This document shows positions 1-6,976 of a DNA stretch of 12,555 nt, piece after piece. This DNA comes from Betaproteobacteria bacterium (GTDB taxonomy: Bacteria > Pseudomonadota > Gammaproteobacteria > Burkholderiales > Rhodocyclaceae). The stretch lies in NCBI GenBank assembly GCA_028868235.1, contig JAGWUW010000039.1:1-12555 (forward strand), given 5' to 3'. Within the stretch, counting starts at the first letter, position 1. The number at the start of each line of letters is the position of its first letter. Below the pieces are notes generated by a model. The model saw only the letters and a program-made list of their open reading frames with translations, was not told the DNA's origin and searched no databases. A program made the translations under genes and the position numbers.

Positions 1-643
1 ACAGGGCGTCCGGCTTCAGGCTGCGGATCTGGGCCAGTTCGGCGGCGTAGTCGAGCTGGCCGAGCTTGGTGTAGATCTCTTCGGTGATGTTGCCCTTGTA
101 GTAGCGGCGGAAGCCGGACACCGCATCCTTGCCGCCCGGGTAGTTGGGGGTGACGATCACGACGTTCTTGTAGCCCTTGTCCTGCACGATCTTGCCGACC
201 GCCTCGTGCAAGTTGTCGTTCTGCCAGGCGACGTTGAAGAAGAAAGGATTGCACTGCTCGCCGGCGTATTGCGACGGGCCGGCGTTGGCCGAGATGTAGA
301 AGGTCTGGTTCTGGAAGACAGCCGGGCCGACAGCCAGCATGATGTTGGAGAAGACAATGCCGGTCATGAAATCGACCTTGTCCTTCTTCAGCATCTTGTC
401 GGCGGCCTGCTTGGCGATGTCCGGGTTCTGCTGGTCGTCGGCGACGATGACTTCGGCCGGCAGATTGCCCAGCTTGCCGTTCAAGTGCTTGATGCCGAGT
501 TGGAATCCGTCGCGGATATCGACGCCGAGACCGGCGCCGGGGCCGGAGAGCGTGGATACCAGGCCGACCTTGATCTTGTCGGCGGCGTGGACGGAACCGG
601 CCACCAGCAGGGCAGCGGCAAGGGCAGTCAGGCGAGGCATCAT
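1..643 (-). CDS. Periplasmic ABC-transporter substrate-binding protein, branched-chain amino acid type (3' end beyond window)
   Basis: Partial gene; 214 codons are visible and the C-terminus lies beyond base 1. The product is a periplasmic binding protein that would deliver a small ligand to an ABC permease of the LivHMGF class. A signal peptide is visible (Met-Met-Pro-Arg, a hydrophobic Ala/Leu stretch, cleavage likely after VHA at about residue 20). The mature protein begins [18 protein letters not shown], typical of the Peripla_BP_6 / LivK-like fold, followed by the [15 protein letters not shown] and [15 protein letters not shown] segments of the first lobe. The family includes binders of Leu/Ile/Val, amides, urea and aromatic acids; the ligand cannot be told from this sequence. 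The start at 643 is chosen because GGAG lies 6 bases upstream; a second ATG follows directly at 640. It is divergent from queC with a 99-base gap. No permease gene is in view; it may lie to the left. Confidence 0.9.
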   Translation of the reverse strand, partial: MMPRLTALAAALLVAGSVHAADKIKVGLVSTLSGPGAGLGVDIRDGFQLGIKHLNGKLGNLPAEVIVADDQQNPDIAKQAADKMLKKDKVDFMTGIVFSNIMLAVGPAVFQNQTFYISANAGPSQYAGEQCNPFFFNVAWQNDNLHEAVGKIVQDKGYKNVVIVTPNYPGGKDAVSGFRRYYKGNITEEIYTKLGQLDYAAELAQIRSLKPDAL

Positions 644-676
644 CGGAATCTCCGGGCTGGTGGGCTAAAGCGGGAA

Positions 677-682
677 ATTGTA
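677..682 (-). promoter_or_regulatory. Possible -10 element for the ABC substrate-binding gene
   Basis: On the minus strand TACAAT (5 of 6 to TATAAT) sits about 34 bases upstream of the start codon at 643, a sensible distance for a sigma70 promoter. No convincing -35 hexamer is found 16-18 bases further upstream (ACGGTA or GACGGT), so this is only a candidate. The opposite strand of this short divergent spacer shows no clear promoter for queC. Confidence 0.25.
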
Positions 683-742
683 GCGCAGGAACAAGCAGAT
701 ACCGTCGCGGTCTCTAGTCATTTTCAGGTATATTCGCGCCCC

Positions 743-1420
743 ATGATGAAGCCAGCTGTCGTACTCCTTTCGGGTGGTCTCGATTCCGCCACTTGTCTCG
801 CCATCGCCCGCAGCCAGGGTTTTGATTGCTATTGCCTGTCCTTCGACTATGGCCAGCGTCACAATGCCGAATTGAAAGCGGCCGAACGCGTGGTCAAGGC
901 ACTGGGTGCCAAGGAACACCGTGTCCTCAACCTGGGACTCGCCCAATTTGGCGGCTCGGCGCTGACCGATACGTCGATCGCCGTACCCACGGAAGGCATC
1001 CAGCCGGGTATTCCAGTCACCTACGTCCCGGCCCGCAACACCATCATGCTGTCGCTGGCCCTGGCCTGGGCCGAGGTTCTGGGCAGCATGGACATCTTCG
1101 TCGGGGTCAATGCGGTCGATTATTCCGGCTACCCGGACTGCCGTCCCGAGTACATCGCTGCCTTTGAAAAGATGGCCAATCTCGCCACCAAATTCGGGGT
1201 CGAAGGGCATAAACTGATCATTCACGCGCCACTGATCGATCTATCCAAGGCCGATATCATCCGTACCGGCACCGCACTCGGCGTCGATTACGGCCTGACC
1301 GTATCGTGCTACCAAGCCGACGGCGAGGGCCGCGCCTGCGGTGCTTGCGATTCCTGCCGCCTGCGCGCCGAGGGCTTCGCGGCGGCCGGCGTACCCGACC
1401 CCACACTGTACCGCACCTGA
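743..1420 (+). CDS. queC: 7-cyano-7-deazaguanine (preQ0) synthase QueC
   Basis: Cytosolic ATP-dependent ligase that converts 7-carboxy-7-deazaguanine and ammonia to preQ0, on the pathway to queuosine at tRNA position 34. The 225-residue product is close to the usual length (about 220-235). The N-terminal PP-loop motif SGGLDS is at residues 10-15. The C-terminal zinc site is complete: Cys189, Cys199, Cys202 and Cys205 (SC...ACGACDSC). The [19 protein letters not shown] segment is characteristic of the family. The reading frame stays open far upstream, but that part is antisense to the ABC gene and has no homology-like content. The start is therefore placed at the double ATG at 743/746, where [12 protein letters not shown] begins. 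No strong ribosome binding site is seen. The next gene begins 2 bases after the stop, so the two are probably co-transcribed. Confidence 0.96.
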   Translation: MMKPAVVLLSGGLDSATCLAIARSQGFDCYCLSFDYGQRHNAELKAAERVVKALGAKEHRVLNLGLAQFGGSALTDTSIAVPTEGIQPGIPVTYVPARNTIMLSLALAWAEVLGSMDIFVGVNAVDYSGYPDCRPEYIAAFEKMANLATKFGVEGHKLIIHAPLIDLSKADIIRTGTALGVDYGLTVSCYQADGEGRACGACDSCRLRAEGFAAAGVPDPTLYRT

Positions 1421-1422
1421 TC

Positions 1423-2523
1423 GTGGCACCGGTTTCGGCCACCACCGTGCTCTGGCTGGCGTTCGCCGTCGGCTTCGTCTTCGGCGCCATCGGCCAGAAA
1501 ACCCACTTCTGTACCATGGGGGCGGTATCCGACATCGTCAACATGGGCGACTGGGGCCGCATGCGCATGTGGCTGTTAGCGATCGGCGTTGCCATCCTTG
1601 GTGCTGGCACGCTGCATGCGACTGGCCAAATCGACCTTGGCAAGTCCATTTATCGCACCCCCAATTTCACCTGGCTGTCCTATCTGGTCGGCGGCACCAG
1701 CTTCGGCATCGGCATGGTGCTAGCTTCGGGCTGCGGTTCGAAGACACTGATCCGTATCGGTGGCGGCAATCTCAAGTCGGTCGTTGTTTTCCTCACCTTG
1801 GGTCTCGTCGCCTATATGACCATGCGCGGCATCTTCGGCATTTTCCGTGTCAATGTGCTGGACAAGGCAGCGCTCATCTTCCCCGCTGGGCAGGATATCC
1901 CTGCCTTGCTGGCGGCCATCGGCCTGACACACCAAACTGCCTTCTGGTTAGCTGTGCTCGGTATCGGCGGCGGCCTGACTGCTTTCTGCTTGGCCAATCG
2001 CGAATTTCGGACCTTCGACAACCTGCTCGGCGGCCTCGGCATCGGCCTGATGGTTGTCACCGCCTGGTATGTCAGCGGTCATATCGGCTATATTGCCGAA
2101 CACCCAGACACGCTGGAAGAAGCCTTCATGGCTACCAGCAGCGGGCGCATGGAATCGCTGTCCTTCGTCGCCCCCTTGGCCTATACATTGGAACTGCTGA
2201 TGCTGTGGTCGGACACCAGCCGCACGGTGACCTTCGGCATTGCGACAGCACTCGGCGTCATCGCCGGCTCCTTTGCCTGGAACGTCCTGACCCGCAATTT
2301 TCGCTGGGAAGGCTTCGCCAGTGTCGAAGATACGGCCAACCATCTGGTCGGTGCCGCACTGATGGGTTTCGGTGGTGTCGTCGCCATGGGCTGCACGGTC
2401 GGCCAAGGCATTACCGGCTTCTCGACGCTAGCCCTCGGTTCCATCGTCACCTTTGGTGCCATCCTCGCCGGGGCAGCGGCCACACTGAAACTCCAGTACA
2501 GGCGGCTCATGCGGAACGCCTGA
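1423..2523 (+). CDS. YeeE/YedE family (TsuA-like) sulfur-compound transporter
   Basis: Polytopic inner-membrane protein of about 366 residues with many hydrophobic helices and the two-fold repeated YeeE/YedE (DUF395) signature. From the GTG start, conserved cysteines stand at Cys30 (KTHFCTMGAV), Cys104 (LASGCGSKT) and Cys324 (AMGCTVGQG). In the characterised member TsuA (YeeE), three such cysteines line the path for thiosulfate uptake, so transport of thiosulfate or a related sulfur species is a reasonable inference. No TusA-like (YeeD) partner or sulfurtransferase gene is adjacent, so the substrate is open. The start is uncertain: GTG 1423 lies 2 bases after the queC stop but lacks a clear Shine-Dalgarno; GTG 1447 is an alternative. 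The frame is also open upstream inside queC, which is not taken as coding. Tight spacing implies coupling to queC. Confidence 0.85.
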   Translation: MAPVSATTVLWLAFAVGFVFGAIGQKTHFCTMGAVSDIVNMGDWGRMRMWLLAIGVAILGAGTLHATGQIDLGKSIYRTPNFTWLSYLVGGTSFGIGMVLASGCGSKTLIRIGGGNLKSVVVFLTLGLVAYMTMRGIFGIFRVNVLDKAALIFPAGQDIPALLAAIGLTHQTAFWLAVLGIGGGLTAFCLANREFRTFDNLLGGLGIGLMVVTAWYVSGHIGYIAEHPDTLEEAFMATSSGRMESLSFVAPLAYTLELLMLWSDTSRTVTFGIATALGVIAGSFAWNVLTRNFRWEGFASVEDTANHLVGAALMGFGGVVAMGCTVGQGITGFSTLALGSIVTFGAILAGAAATLKLQYRRLMRNA

Positions 2524-2557
2524 GCCGCTCGGCACCAGCAGAGTCGATCAGTGGTGC

Positions 2558-2776
2558 TCAGGCCCCCTCGTTTTCTTTCAGCTTCTCGATAACCAAAGGG
2601 AAAGCCCCTGAGCCAATAAGGGCGATGGCCGAAACGATGAATGCCAGCCCGGCCATCGGATCGTCCAGCACAGGATGGATAGCGGCACCGAAGCCGGCGA
2701 GGCTAGCCATGCCAGGGATGGCACAGAGAATCCCGAGCCCCGTCAGGATCACGAAAGAGGTAGGGAAATGACGCAT
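2558..2776 (-). CDS. Small two-helix inner-membrane protein, function unknown
   Basis: I do not recognise this protein. From the ATG at 2776 it has 72 residues: a short basic N-terminus (MRHFPTS), a hydrophobic segment at about residues 8-30 rich in Gly, Leu and Ala, a loop AAIHPVLDDP, a second hydrophobic segment at about 41-64, and a charged C-terminus EKLKENEGA. This composition is what a genuine small membrane protein looks like. The same frame is open to a GTG at 2881, adding 35 mostly polar, basic residues. Neither start has a clear ribosome binding site. I prefer 2776 because the hydrophobic protein begins there and because it leaves about 130 bases between it and the divergent selO for promoters. 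It converges on the YeeE-type gene, with stops 34 bases apart. Confidence 0.6.
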   Translation of the reverse strand: MRHFPTSFVILTGLGILCAIPGMASLAGFGAAIHPVLDDPMAGLAFIVSAIALIGSGAFPLVIEKLKENEGA

Positions 2777-2905
2777 GGCGAGAGTGTAGACCAGTGTCGG
2801 CCCTACTGCGACGGTCAGTCGTTTAAAACCCGTGTTGCATTTATGGGCACGTTTTTTGTTTACCCCTGTCGAATCGCTCACCTGTGATGCAAATCCGATA
2901 AGACA

Positions 2906-4390
2906 ATGAACGCTCCCGACTCCCTCTTTCCCGAACTTCCCGTCTTTGACAACAGTTTTGCCGCCCTACCCGATACCTTTTATACCCGACTTGCCCCACA
3001 TCCGCTGCCGGAGCCTTACGTCGTTGGGATCAGTACCGATGTTGCCGACCTGCTTGGCCTGCCGGCAGACTTTGTGAACAGCCCGCAGTTTGCTGAAACC
3101 TTTGCCGGCAATCGGCTCTTGCCAGGCAGCGACCCGCTAGCCGCCGTCTACTCTGGCCACCAGTTTGGCGTCTGGGCTGGGCAACTGGGCGATGGGCGGG
3201 CGCATCTGCTTGGAGGCCTTCGTAACGAACTTGGCCACTGGGAAATCCAGCTCAAGGGCGCCGGACGCACCCCATATTCACGTGGTGCCGATGGCCGGGC
3301 GGTCTTGCGCTCATCGATCCGCGAATTCCTCTGCTCCGAAGCCATGGCCGGCCTCGGCGTGCCGACGACACGTGCCCTGTGCGTGATCGGGGCCGACCAT
3401 CCTGTCTATCGCGAGGAAATCGAGACTGCTGCCGTGGTCACCCGCGTTGCCCCAGGCTTCGTACGCTTCGGCTCCTTCGAGCACTGGTCGTCGCGAGATC
3501 GGGATGTCGAATTGCGCCAACTGGCCGACTACGTCATCGACACCTTCCGCCCGGAATGTCGTGATGCAACCAACCCTTATGACGCCCTGCTGCGCGATGT
3601 TTCACGGCGCACCGGGGAACTCATTGCTCACTGGATGGCAGTCGGCTTCATGCACGGCGTAATGAACACCGACAACATGTCGATCCTCGGCCTAACGCTC
3701 GATTACGGCCCCTTCGGTTTTATGGAGGCCTTCGATGCCGGGCACATCTGCAACCACTCCGATCATCGCGGCCGCTACACCTATCGTAACCAGCTGCACG
3801 TTGCCCAGTGGAACCTATACTGTCTGGCCGACGCCCTGTATAGCCTGGTTGGCGGCCCCTTACCGGCCCGGCAGGCGGTCGATGAAACGTTTGGAGATGC
3901 CTTCGAGGCCAAATTCGAGAACCTAATGCGGGCAAAACTCGGCTTGCGCGAAGGGCTACCGGACGACGAAACCTTTATCGGCGAAACCTTCGGGTTCCTG
4001 CAGCAGCACCGACCGGATTTCACGCTGTTCTTCCGTACTCTCTCCGGCTTGTCGGGCACGGCTGATGCCAACGATACTGCTTTGCACGACCAGCTGGTCG
4101 ACCGTGCCGCTTGCGATGCCTGGCTCGAACGCTGGCGGGGTCGCCTGGCCCAGACCCCTTGGGACGATGCCGAACGACAAGCCGTCATGCGCGCCGCCAA
4201 CCCCAAGTATGTTCTACGCAATTGGTTGGCCGAAGTCGCCATCCGCAAGGCGAGGAACGGTGACTATTCGGAGGTGCAGCGGCTACTCGTCTGCCTGCGC
4301 CGGCCTTACGACGAACAGCCCGAATTTGCCGCTTACGCCGCCCTGCCGCCAGACTGGGCAAACGGCCTGGAAGTCAGCTGTTCAAGTTGA
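2906..4390 (+). CDS. selO: Protein adenylyltransferase SelO (YdiU family)
   Basis: Pseudokinase-fold enzyme that transfers AMP from ATP to Ser/Thr/Tyr of target proteins and is linked to redox stress responses; cytosolic in bacteria. The 494 residues fit the family (about 480-500). Visible motifs are [32 protein letters not shown] with Lys117, NTDNMS with Asp256 and Asn257, and DYGPFGF with Asp266. These match the ATP-binding Lys113 and the metal or catalytic Asp252 and Asp262 of Pseudomonas syringae SelO with a constant offset of four. The C-terminus is Ser-Cys-Ser-Ser, with cysteine where eukaryotic SelO has selenocysteine. The chosen ATG has only a weak upstream purine stretch (GATAAGAC), but no better start exists and the N-terminus aligns as expected. 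It is a single gene, convergent with the Tim44-domain gene. Confidence 0.96.
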   Translation: MNAPDSLFPELPVFDNSFAALPDTFYTRLAPHPLPEPYVVGISTDVADLLGLPADFVNSPQFAETFAGNRLLPGSDPLAAVYSGHQFGVWAGQLGDGRAHLLGGLRNELGHWEIQLKGAGRTPYSRGADGRAVLRSSIREFLCSEAMAGLGVPTTRALCVIGADHPVYREEIETAAVVTRVAPGFVRFGSFEHWSSRDRDVELRQLADYVIDTFRPECRDATNPYDALLRDVSRRTGELIAHWMAVGFMHGVMNTDNMSILGLTLDYGPFGFMEAFDAGHICNHSDHRGRYTYRNQLHVAQWNLYCLADALYSLVGGPLPARQAVDETFGDAFEAKFENLMRAKLGLREGLPDDETFIGETFGFLQQHRPDFTLFFRTLSGLSGTADANDTALHDQLVDRAACDAWLERWRGRLAQTPWDDAERQAVMRAANPKYVLRNWLAEVAIRKARNGDYSEVQRLLVCLRRPYDEQPEFAAYAALPPDWANGLEVSCSS

Positions 4391-4404
4391 TCCGGGTGCT
4401 GGGC

Positions 4405-4437
4405 AAAAAAAAGCCGGCGGGTTACTTGCCGCCGGCT
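4405..4437 (-). terminator. Rho-independent terminator of the Tim44-domain gene
   Basis: Perfect 9-bp stem AGCCGGCGG / CCGCCGGCT (4412-4420 with 4429-4437) around an 8-base loop. On the minus strand it is followed by eight T residues (the A run at 4405-4412). It lies 20 bases past the minus-strand stop at 4458. On the plus strand no T run follows, so it should act mainly on minus-strand transcripts, though the hairpin also falls just after the selO stop. Confidence 0.9.
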
Positions 4438-4457
4438 CACTGAGTACCTTACCGAAC

Positions 4458-5327
4458 TTACTGGACTTGCTGGATACCGGCGAGCACCCAGCCGCGGCTG
4501 TTGTCGGTCGGCTTGGTCATATGCCAGATTTCGTCGAACGGCGCGGCCGCCGCATCTTTTTCTTCGCGGATTAGGCCGCTGAAACGAACGCTGACGATGT
4601 AACGAGTAGCTTCCTCGGCAACATCCAGCACCTCTGCGTTGAGCTGGACGACATCAGTCTCCTGCACGACATTGCAACGCTCGCTCATGCCCATCTTGAT
4701 TTCAGCGAACATTTCCGGCGAGGTGAACTCGCGGATATCGTCCAGATTACCGGCATCATTGGCCGCCTGCAGGCGGATGAAGTTCACCTTGGCGTTGCGG
4801 ACAAAGCCTTCAACATCGAATCCGGCCGGGATATTAGCGGCAGTCGATGCGGCAGCCGAACCGCCAACCGGCGTGTAATCTTGTTGCGCATTGCCGCCAT
4901 ATGGCGCCCCGGCACCGGCGTACTGCATGTCATTCCCCTGAGCCGCGGCTTTCTTGCGCATAAAGTAGCTGATCACACCGATAACTACCATGGCGAGCAG
5001 GGCTAGCATCATGAAATTGGCCAGTTCGGCACCGAAGCCAAAATGCGAAGCCAGCGCGGCGAGGCCGATACCGGCAGCCAGGCCGGCAAGCGGGCCCATC
5101 CACGAGCGCTTGGGCTGTGCGGCTGGCTGGCCTGCAGGCGCCGGAGCGGGAGCGGCTTGTTGATACGGCGCAGGGGTCGGAGCGGCTTGACGCGTGTTGC
5201 TCGGCGCAATTGACTGGCGCTGCATCCCCGATGAAGTACCGCCCCCCAGGCGTTTGGCCTCGGCATCGTTGATATGCAGGGTAAGGCCGAGCACCAGCGC
5301 TGCGGCCATCATCATGAAATTTTTCAT
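4458..5327 (-). CDS. Tim44-like domain membrane/periplasmic protein
   Basis: 289-residue protein. Residues 1-24 look like a signal peptide or N-terminal anchor (MKNFMMMAAALVLGLTLHI, possible cleavage after AEA). Residues about 40-75 form a Pro/Ala/Gln-rich low-complexity linker. Two hydrophobic segments follow at about 78-97 and 103-123, then Arg-Lys-Lys, then a second flexible Gly/Ala stretch. The C-terminal region from about 170 (GFDVEGFVRNAKVNFIRLQ to WVLAGIQQVQ) is the Tim44-like (NTF2-fold) domain known from mitochondrial Tim44 and bacterial homologues. Its bacterial role is poorly defined; assembly or scaffolding at the membrane is the usual guess. The start has a strong ribosome binding site, AGGAGA 7 bases upstream of ATG. 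It lies 102 bases downstream of the cobyrinate synthase on the same strand and is followed by a clear terminator. Confidence 0.88.
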   Translation of the reverse strand: MKNFMMMAAALVLGLTLHINDAEAKRLGGGTSSGMQRQSIAPSNTRQAAPTPAPYQQAAPAPAPAGQPAAQPKRSWMGPLAGLAAGIGLAALASHFGFGAELANFMMLALLAMVVIGVISYFMRKKAAAQGNDMQYAGAGAPYGGNAQQDYTPVGGSAAASTAANIPAGFDVEGFVRNAKVNFIRLQAANDAGNLDDIREFTSPEMFAEIKMGMSERCNVVQETDVVQLNAEVLDVAEEATRYIVSVRFSGLIREEKDAAAAPFDEIWHMTKPTDNSRGWVLAGIQQVQ

Positions 5328-5429
5328 CCTTTGTCTCCTGTCTGTGGAAATCGACCGGTGTAGTGTAACCGGGTCATCAATCCAAATTGCCAGATATATT
5401 AGTGGCCATTCTTCGATATTTTCGAAGTA
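5328..5429 (-). other. Short intergenic spacer with an inverted repeat
   Basis: This gap between the cobyrinate synthase stop and the Tim44-domain start contains a perfect 6-bp inverted repeat, CTTCGA at 5411-5416 and TCGAAG at 5422-5427, separated by 5 A/T bases. No T run follows on either strand, so it is not a standard intrinsic terminator. A weak promoter-like pair for the Tim44 gene (TTGGAT, 17 bases, TACACC on the minus strand) is the best I can find and is not convincing. Confidence 0.4.
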
Positions 5430-6707
5430 TCAGCCGAGCAGGGCGGCGACAGCGACCGGATTGGACGGGAAGTAAAAGTGAACATAGGAAGCGGTTAGCC
5501 GATTCCGTCGATAGATTGCTTCGCCTTCCCGTCCCTCGGCTGTTTGTGCATGGACCAGAGGGGATAGCGGCGACTCGCTTTTTGAGTAATGGAAGGTGTG
5601 ACCAGACAAACGCCCCTCCGGCAATTCTGCAAACTGCGTACCCAGGGCCGCCAAGCGCTTCTGCATGACCGAACGACCAGGCAGCAGACCACCGAAGGAA
5701 TGGACGATACCAGCCTTGTCCACGACCTCTTCAAACAGGCTCATCATGCCGCCACATTCGGCAAGCAGCGGTTTGCCGGCGTCTACGTGGGTGTGCAACT
5801 GCTGCCACAACTTGCGGTTGCCACCAATTGCCGGGGCGTGCAGTTCGGGGTAGCCACCCGGCAACCAAACAGCGTCGCAATCGGGTAGCGCTTCGCCGGC
5901 AATCGGGGAGAAGAAGACGAGCGCGGCACCCAGTTGGCGCAGGGTGTCGAGATTTGCCGGGTAGACGAAACCGTAAGCTGCATCGTGGGCGATAGCGACA
6001 GTTTTTCCGGCGAGCATAGGAGCTACCGTCGGCGCTTCGGTTGCCGGAAAATCGACTGCGGCCGGCAGGTCGACGCTGGCACTCGCGGCAAGCGCATCTG
6101 CCAGCTTATCGAGGCGGGCAGCTAGATCATCGATCTCCGCCGCCTGCAACAAGCCAAGATGACGTTCAGGCAAGCTGTCCTCGCTTTTGGGCAAGGCGCC
6201 AAACCAGCCCATGCCGGCCGGCAGGCTGTCCTTCAGCATGCCGGCATGGCGTGGACTGCCAACGCGGTTGGCCAGCACGCCGGCAAAGGGAACTTCTGGC
6301 CGATAGTTAGCCAGACCGTGGGCGACGGCACCGAAGGTCTGTGCCATCTTGCCGGCGTCGATCAGGGCCATGACCGGAATGGCGAAGCACTCGGCGATGT
6401 CGGCAGCCGACGGCTGGCCGTCGAACAGACCCATGACGCCCTCGATCAGGATCAGGTCGGAATCGGCCGCCGCCTGCGCCAGCCGCCAGCGCGCGTCATG
6501 CTCTCCACACATGCCGAGATCGAGATTCTGGCACGGGCGTCCCGAAGCAAAAGCGTGGATCTGCGGATCTAGAAAATCCGGGCCACATTTAAAGACGGTA
6601 ACGCGACGCCCCTGCCGGACATGCAAGCGGGCCAGCGCAGCGGTAATGGTCGTCTTGCCCTGGCCGGAGGCGGGGGCAGCAATGAGTAAGGCGGGGCATT
6701 GGGGCAT
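5430..6707 (-). CDS. cbiA: Cobyrinate (or hydrogenobyrinate) a,c-diamide synthase, CbiA/CobB family
   Basis: Cytosolic glutamine amidotransferase of cobalamin synthesis. It uses ATP and glutamine-derived ammonia to amidate the a and c side chains of cobyrinate (CbiA) or hydrogenobyrinate (CobB); which substrate applies cannot be told here. The 425 residues match the family. The N-terminal dethiobiotin-synthetase-like domain has the P-loop APASGQGKTT and the CGPDFLDPQIH segment. The C-terminal class-I-type glutaminase domain has LPGGYPELHA, the nucleophile Cys318 in AECGGMM, and His410 in SYVHFYFPSN. Start choice: ATG 6707 is preferred, but a TTG at 6716 three codons upstream is also possible. 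Neither has a recognisable ribosome binding site. No other cobalamin gene is in the window; it may be an isolated gene or part of a scattered pathway. Confidence 0.93.
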   Translation of the reverse strand: MPQCPALLIAAPASGQGKTTITAALARLHVRQGRRVTVFKCGPDFLDPQIHAFASGRPCQNLDLGMCGEHDARWRLAQAAADSDLILIEGVMGLFDGQPSAADIAECFAIPVMALIDAGKMAQTFGAVAHGLANYRPEVPFAGVLANRVGSPRHAGMLKDSLPAGMGWFGALPKSEDSLPERHLGLLQAAEIDDLAARLDKLADALAASASVDLPAAVDFPATEAPTVAPMLAGKTVAIAHDAAYGFVYPANLDTLRQLGAALVFFSPIAGEALPDCDAVWLPGGYPELHAPAIGGNRKLWQQLHTHVDAGKPLLAECGGMMSLFEEVVDKAGIVHSFGGLLPGRSVMQKRLAALGTQFAELPEGRLSGHTFHYSKSESPLSPLVHAQTAEGREGEAIYRRNRLTASYVHFYFPSNPVAVAALLG

Positions 6708-6716
6708 GGCAGTCAA

Positions 6717-6976
6717 GAATGGTTGTAGCCGAAACTGGTGCTACTTCGCTTCGGTCTTTGCGGATAAGGCATATATTCCCCAGCCGGATCGCCATCCGAC
6801 CTGAAGAACACCCAGTTAAGCGGGCCGACAGGATAGCAGTATTGTCTGGCAGGGATACGCAACGGGGTGGCATGAGGCCAATTGATGGCTAGCCACAAAC
6901 AGCACAAACCTTTGATTTTTCAGCGACATGACGTAAAATCCGCGGTCCGTTACTGCACCGCAACAAAGCCACTTCC
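6717..6976. other. Divergent intergenic region between cobyrinate synthase and mnmG
   Basis: About 260 bases. The right end holds the mnmG promoter at 6912-6939. For the minus-strand gene I find no strong promoter and none of the conserved B12-box elements of a cobalamin riboswitch. A 64-codon minus-strand frame (TTG at 6907 to TGA at 6713) runs right up to the cobyrinate synthase start, but codon use is not clearly coding. A short inverted repeat CGGAT/ATCCG lies at 6785-6798. Confidence 0.5.
6912..6939 (+). promoter_or_regulatory. Sigma70-type promoter of the mnmG-rsmG-parAB operon
   Basis: TTGATT at 6912-6917 (4 of 6 to TTGACA), a 16-base spacer, and TAAAAT at 6934-6939 (5 of 6 to TATAAT). 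Transcription would start near 6946 and give a leader of about 30 bases before the ATG at 6977. It is the only good promoter in the region and correctly placed. Confidence 0.75.

Noticed and set aside
206..742. Plus-strand open frame extending queC upstream by 179 codons
   Set aside because: It is exactly antisense to the ABC substrate-binding gene and has no QueC-like content; QueC family proteins begin at the SGGLDS region near 743.
2532..2557. GCACCA/TGGTGC inverted repeat between the convergent YeeE-type and small membrane protein genes
   Set aside because: Only 6 bp with a 14-base loop and no adjacent T run on the plus strand; too weak to call a terminator.
1341..2771. 476-codon plus-strand frame overlapping the YeeE-type gene in another frame
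   Set aside because: The product is rich in Arg, His and Pro with no domain, while the other frame gives a clear membrane protein with conserved cysteine motifs.
3598..3613. Half parS-like sequence TGTTTCACG in selO
   Set aside because: The second half of the palindrome is absent, and the bases encode conserved-looking SelO residues (Asp-Val-Ser-Arg-Arg).
6717..6911. Cobalamin riboswitch upstream of the cobyrinate synthase
   Set aside because: No B12-box or other conserved core element was found on the minus strand in this interval.
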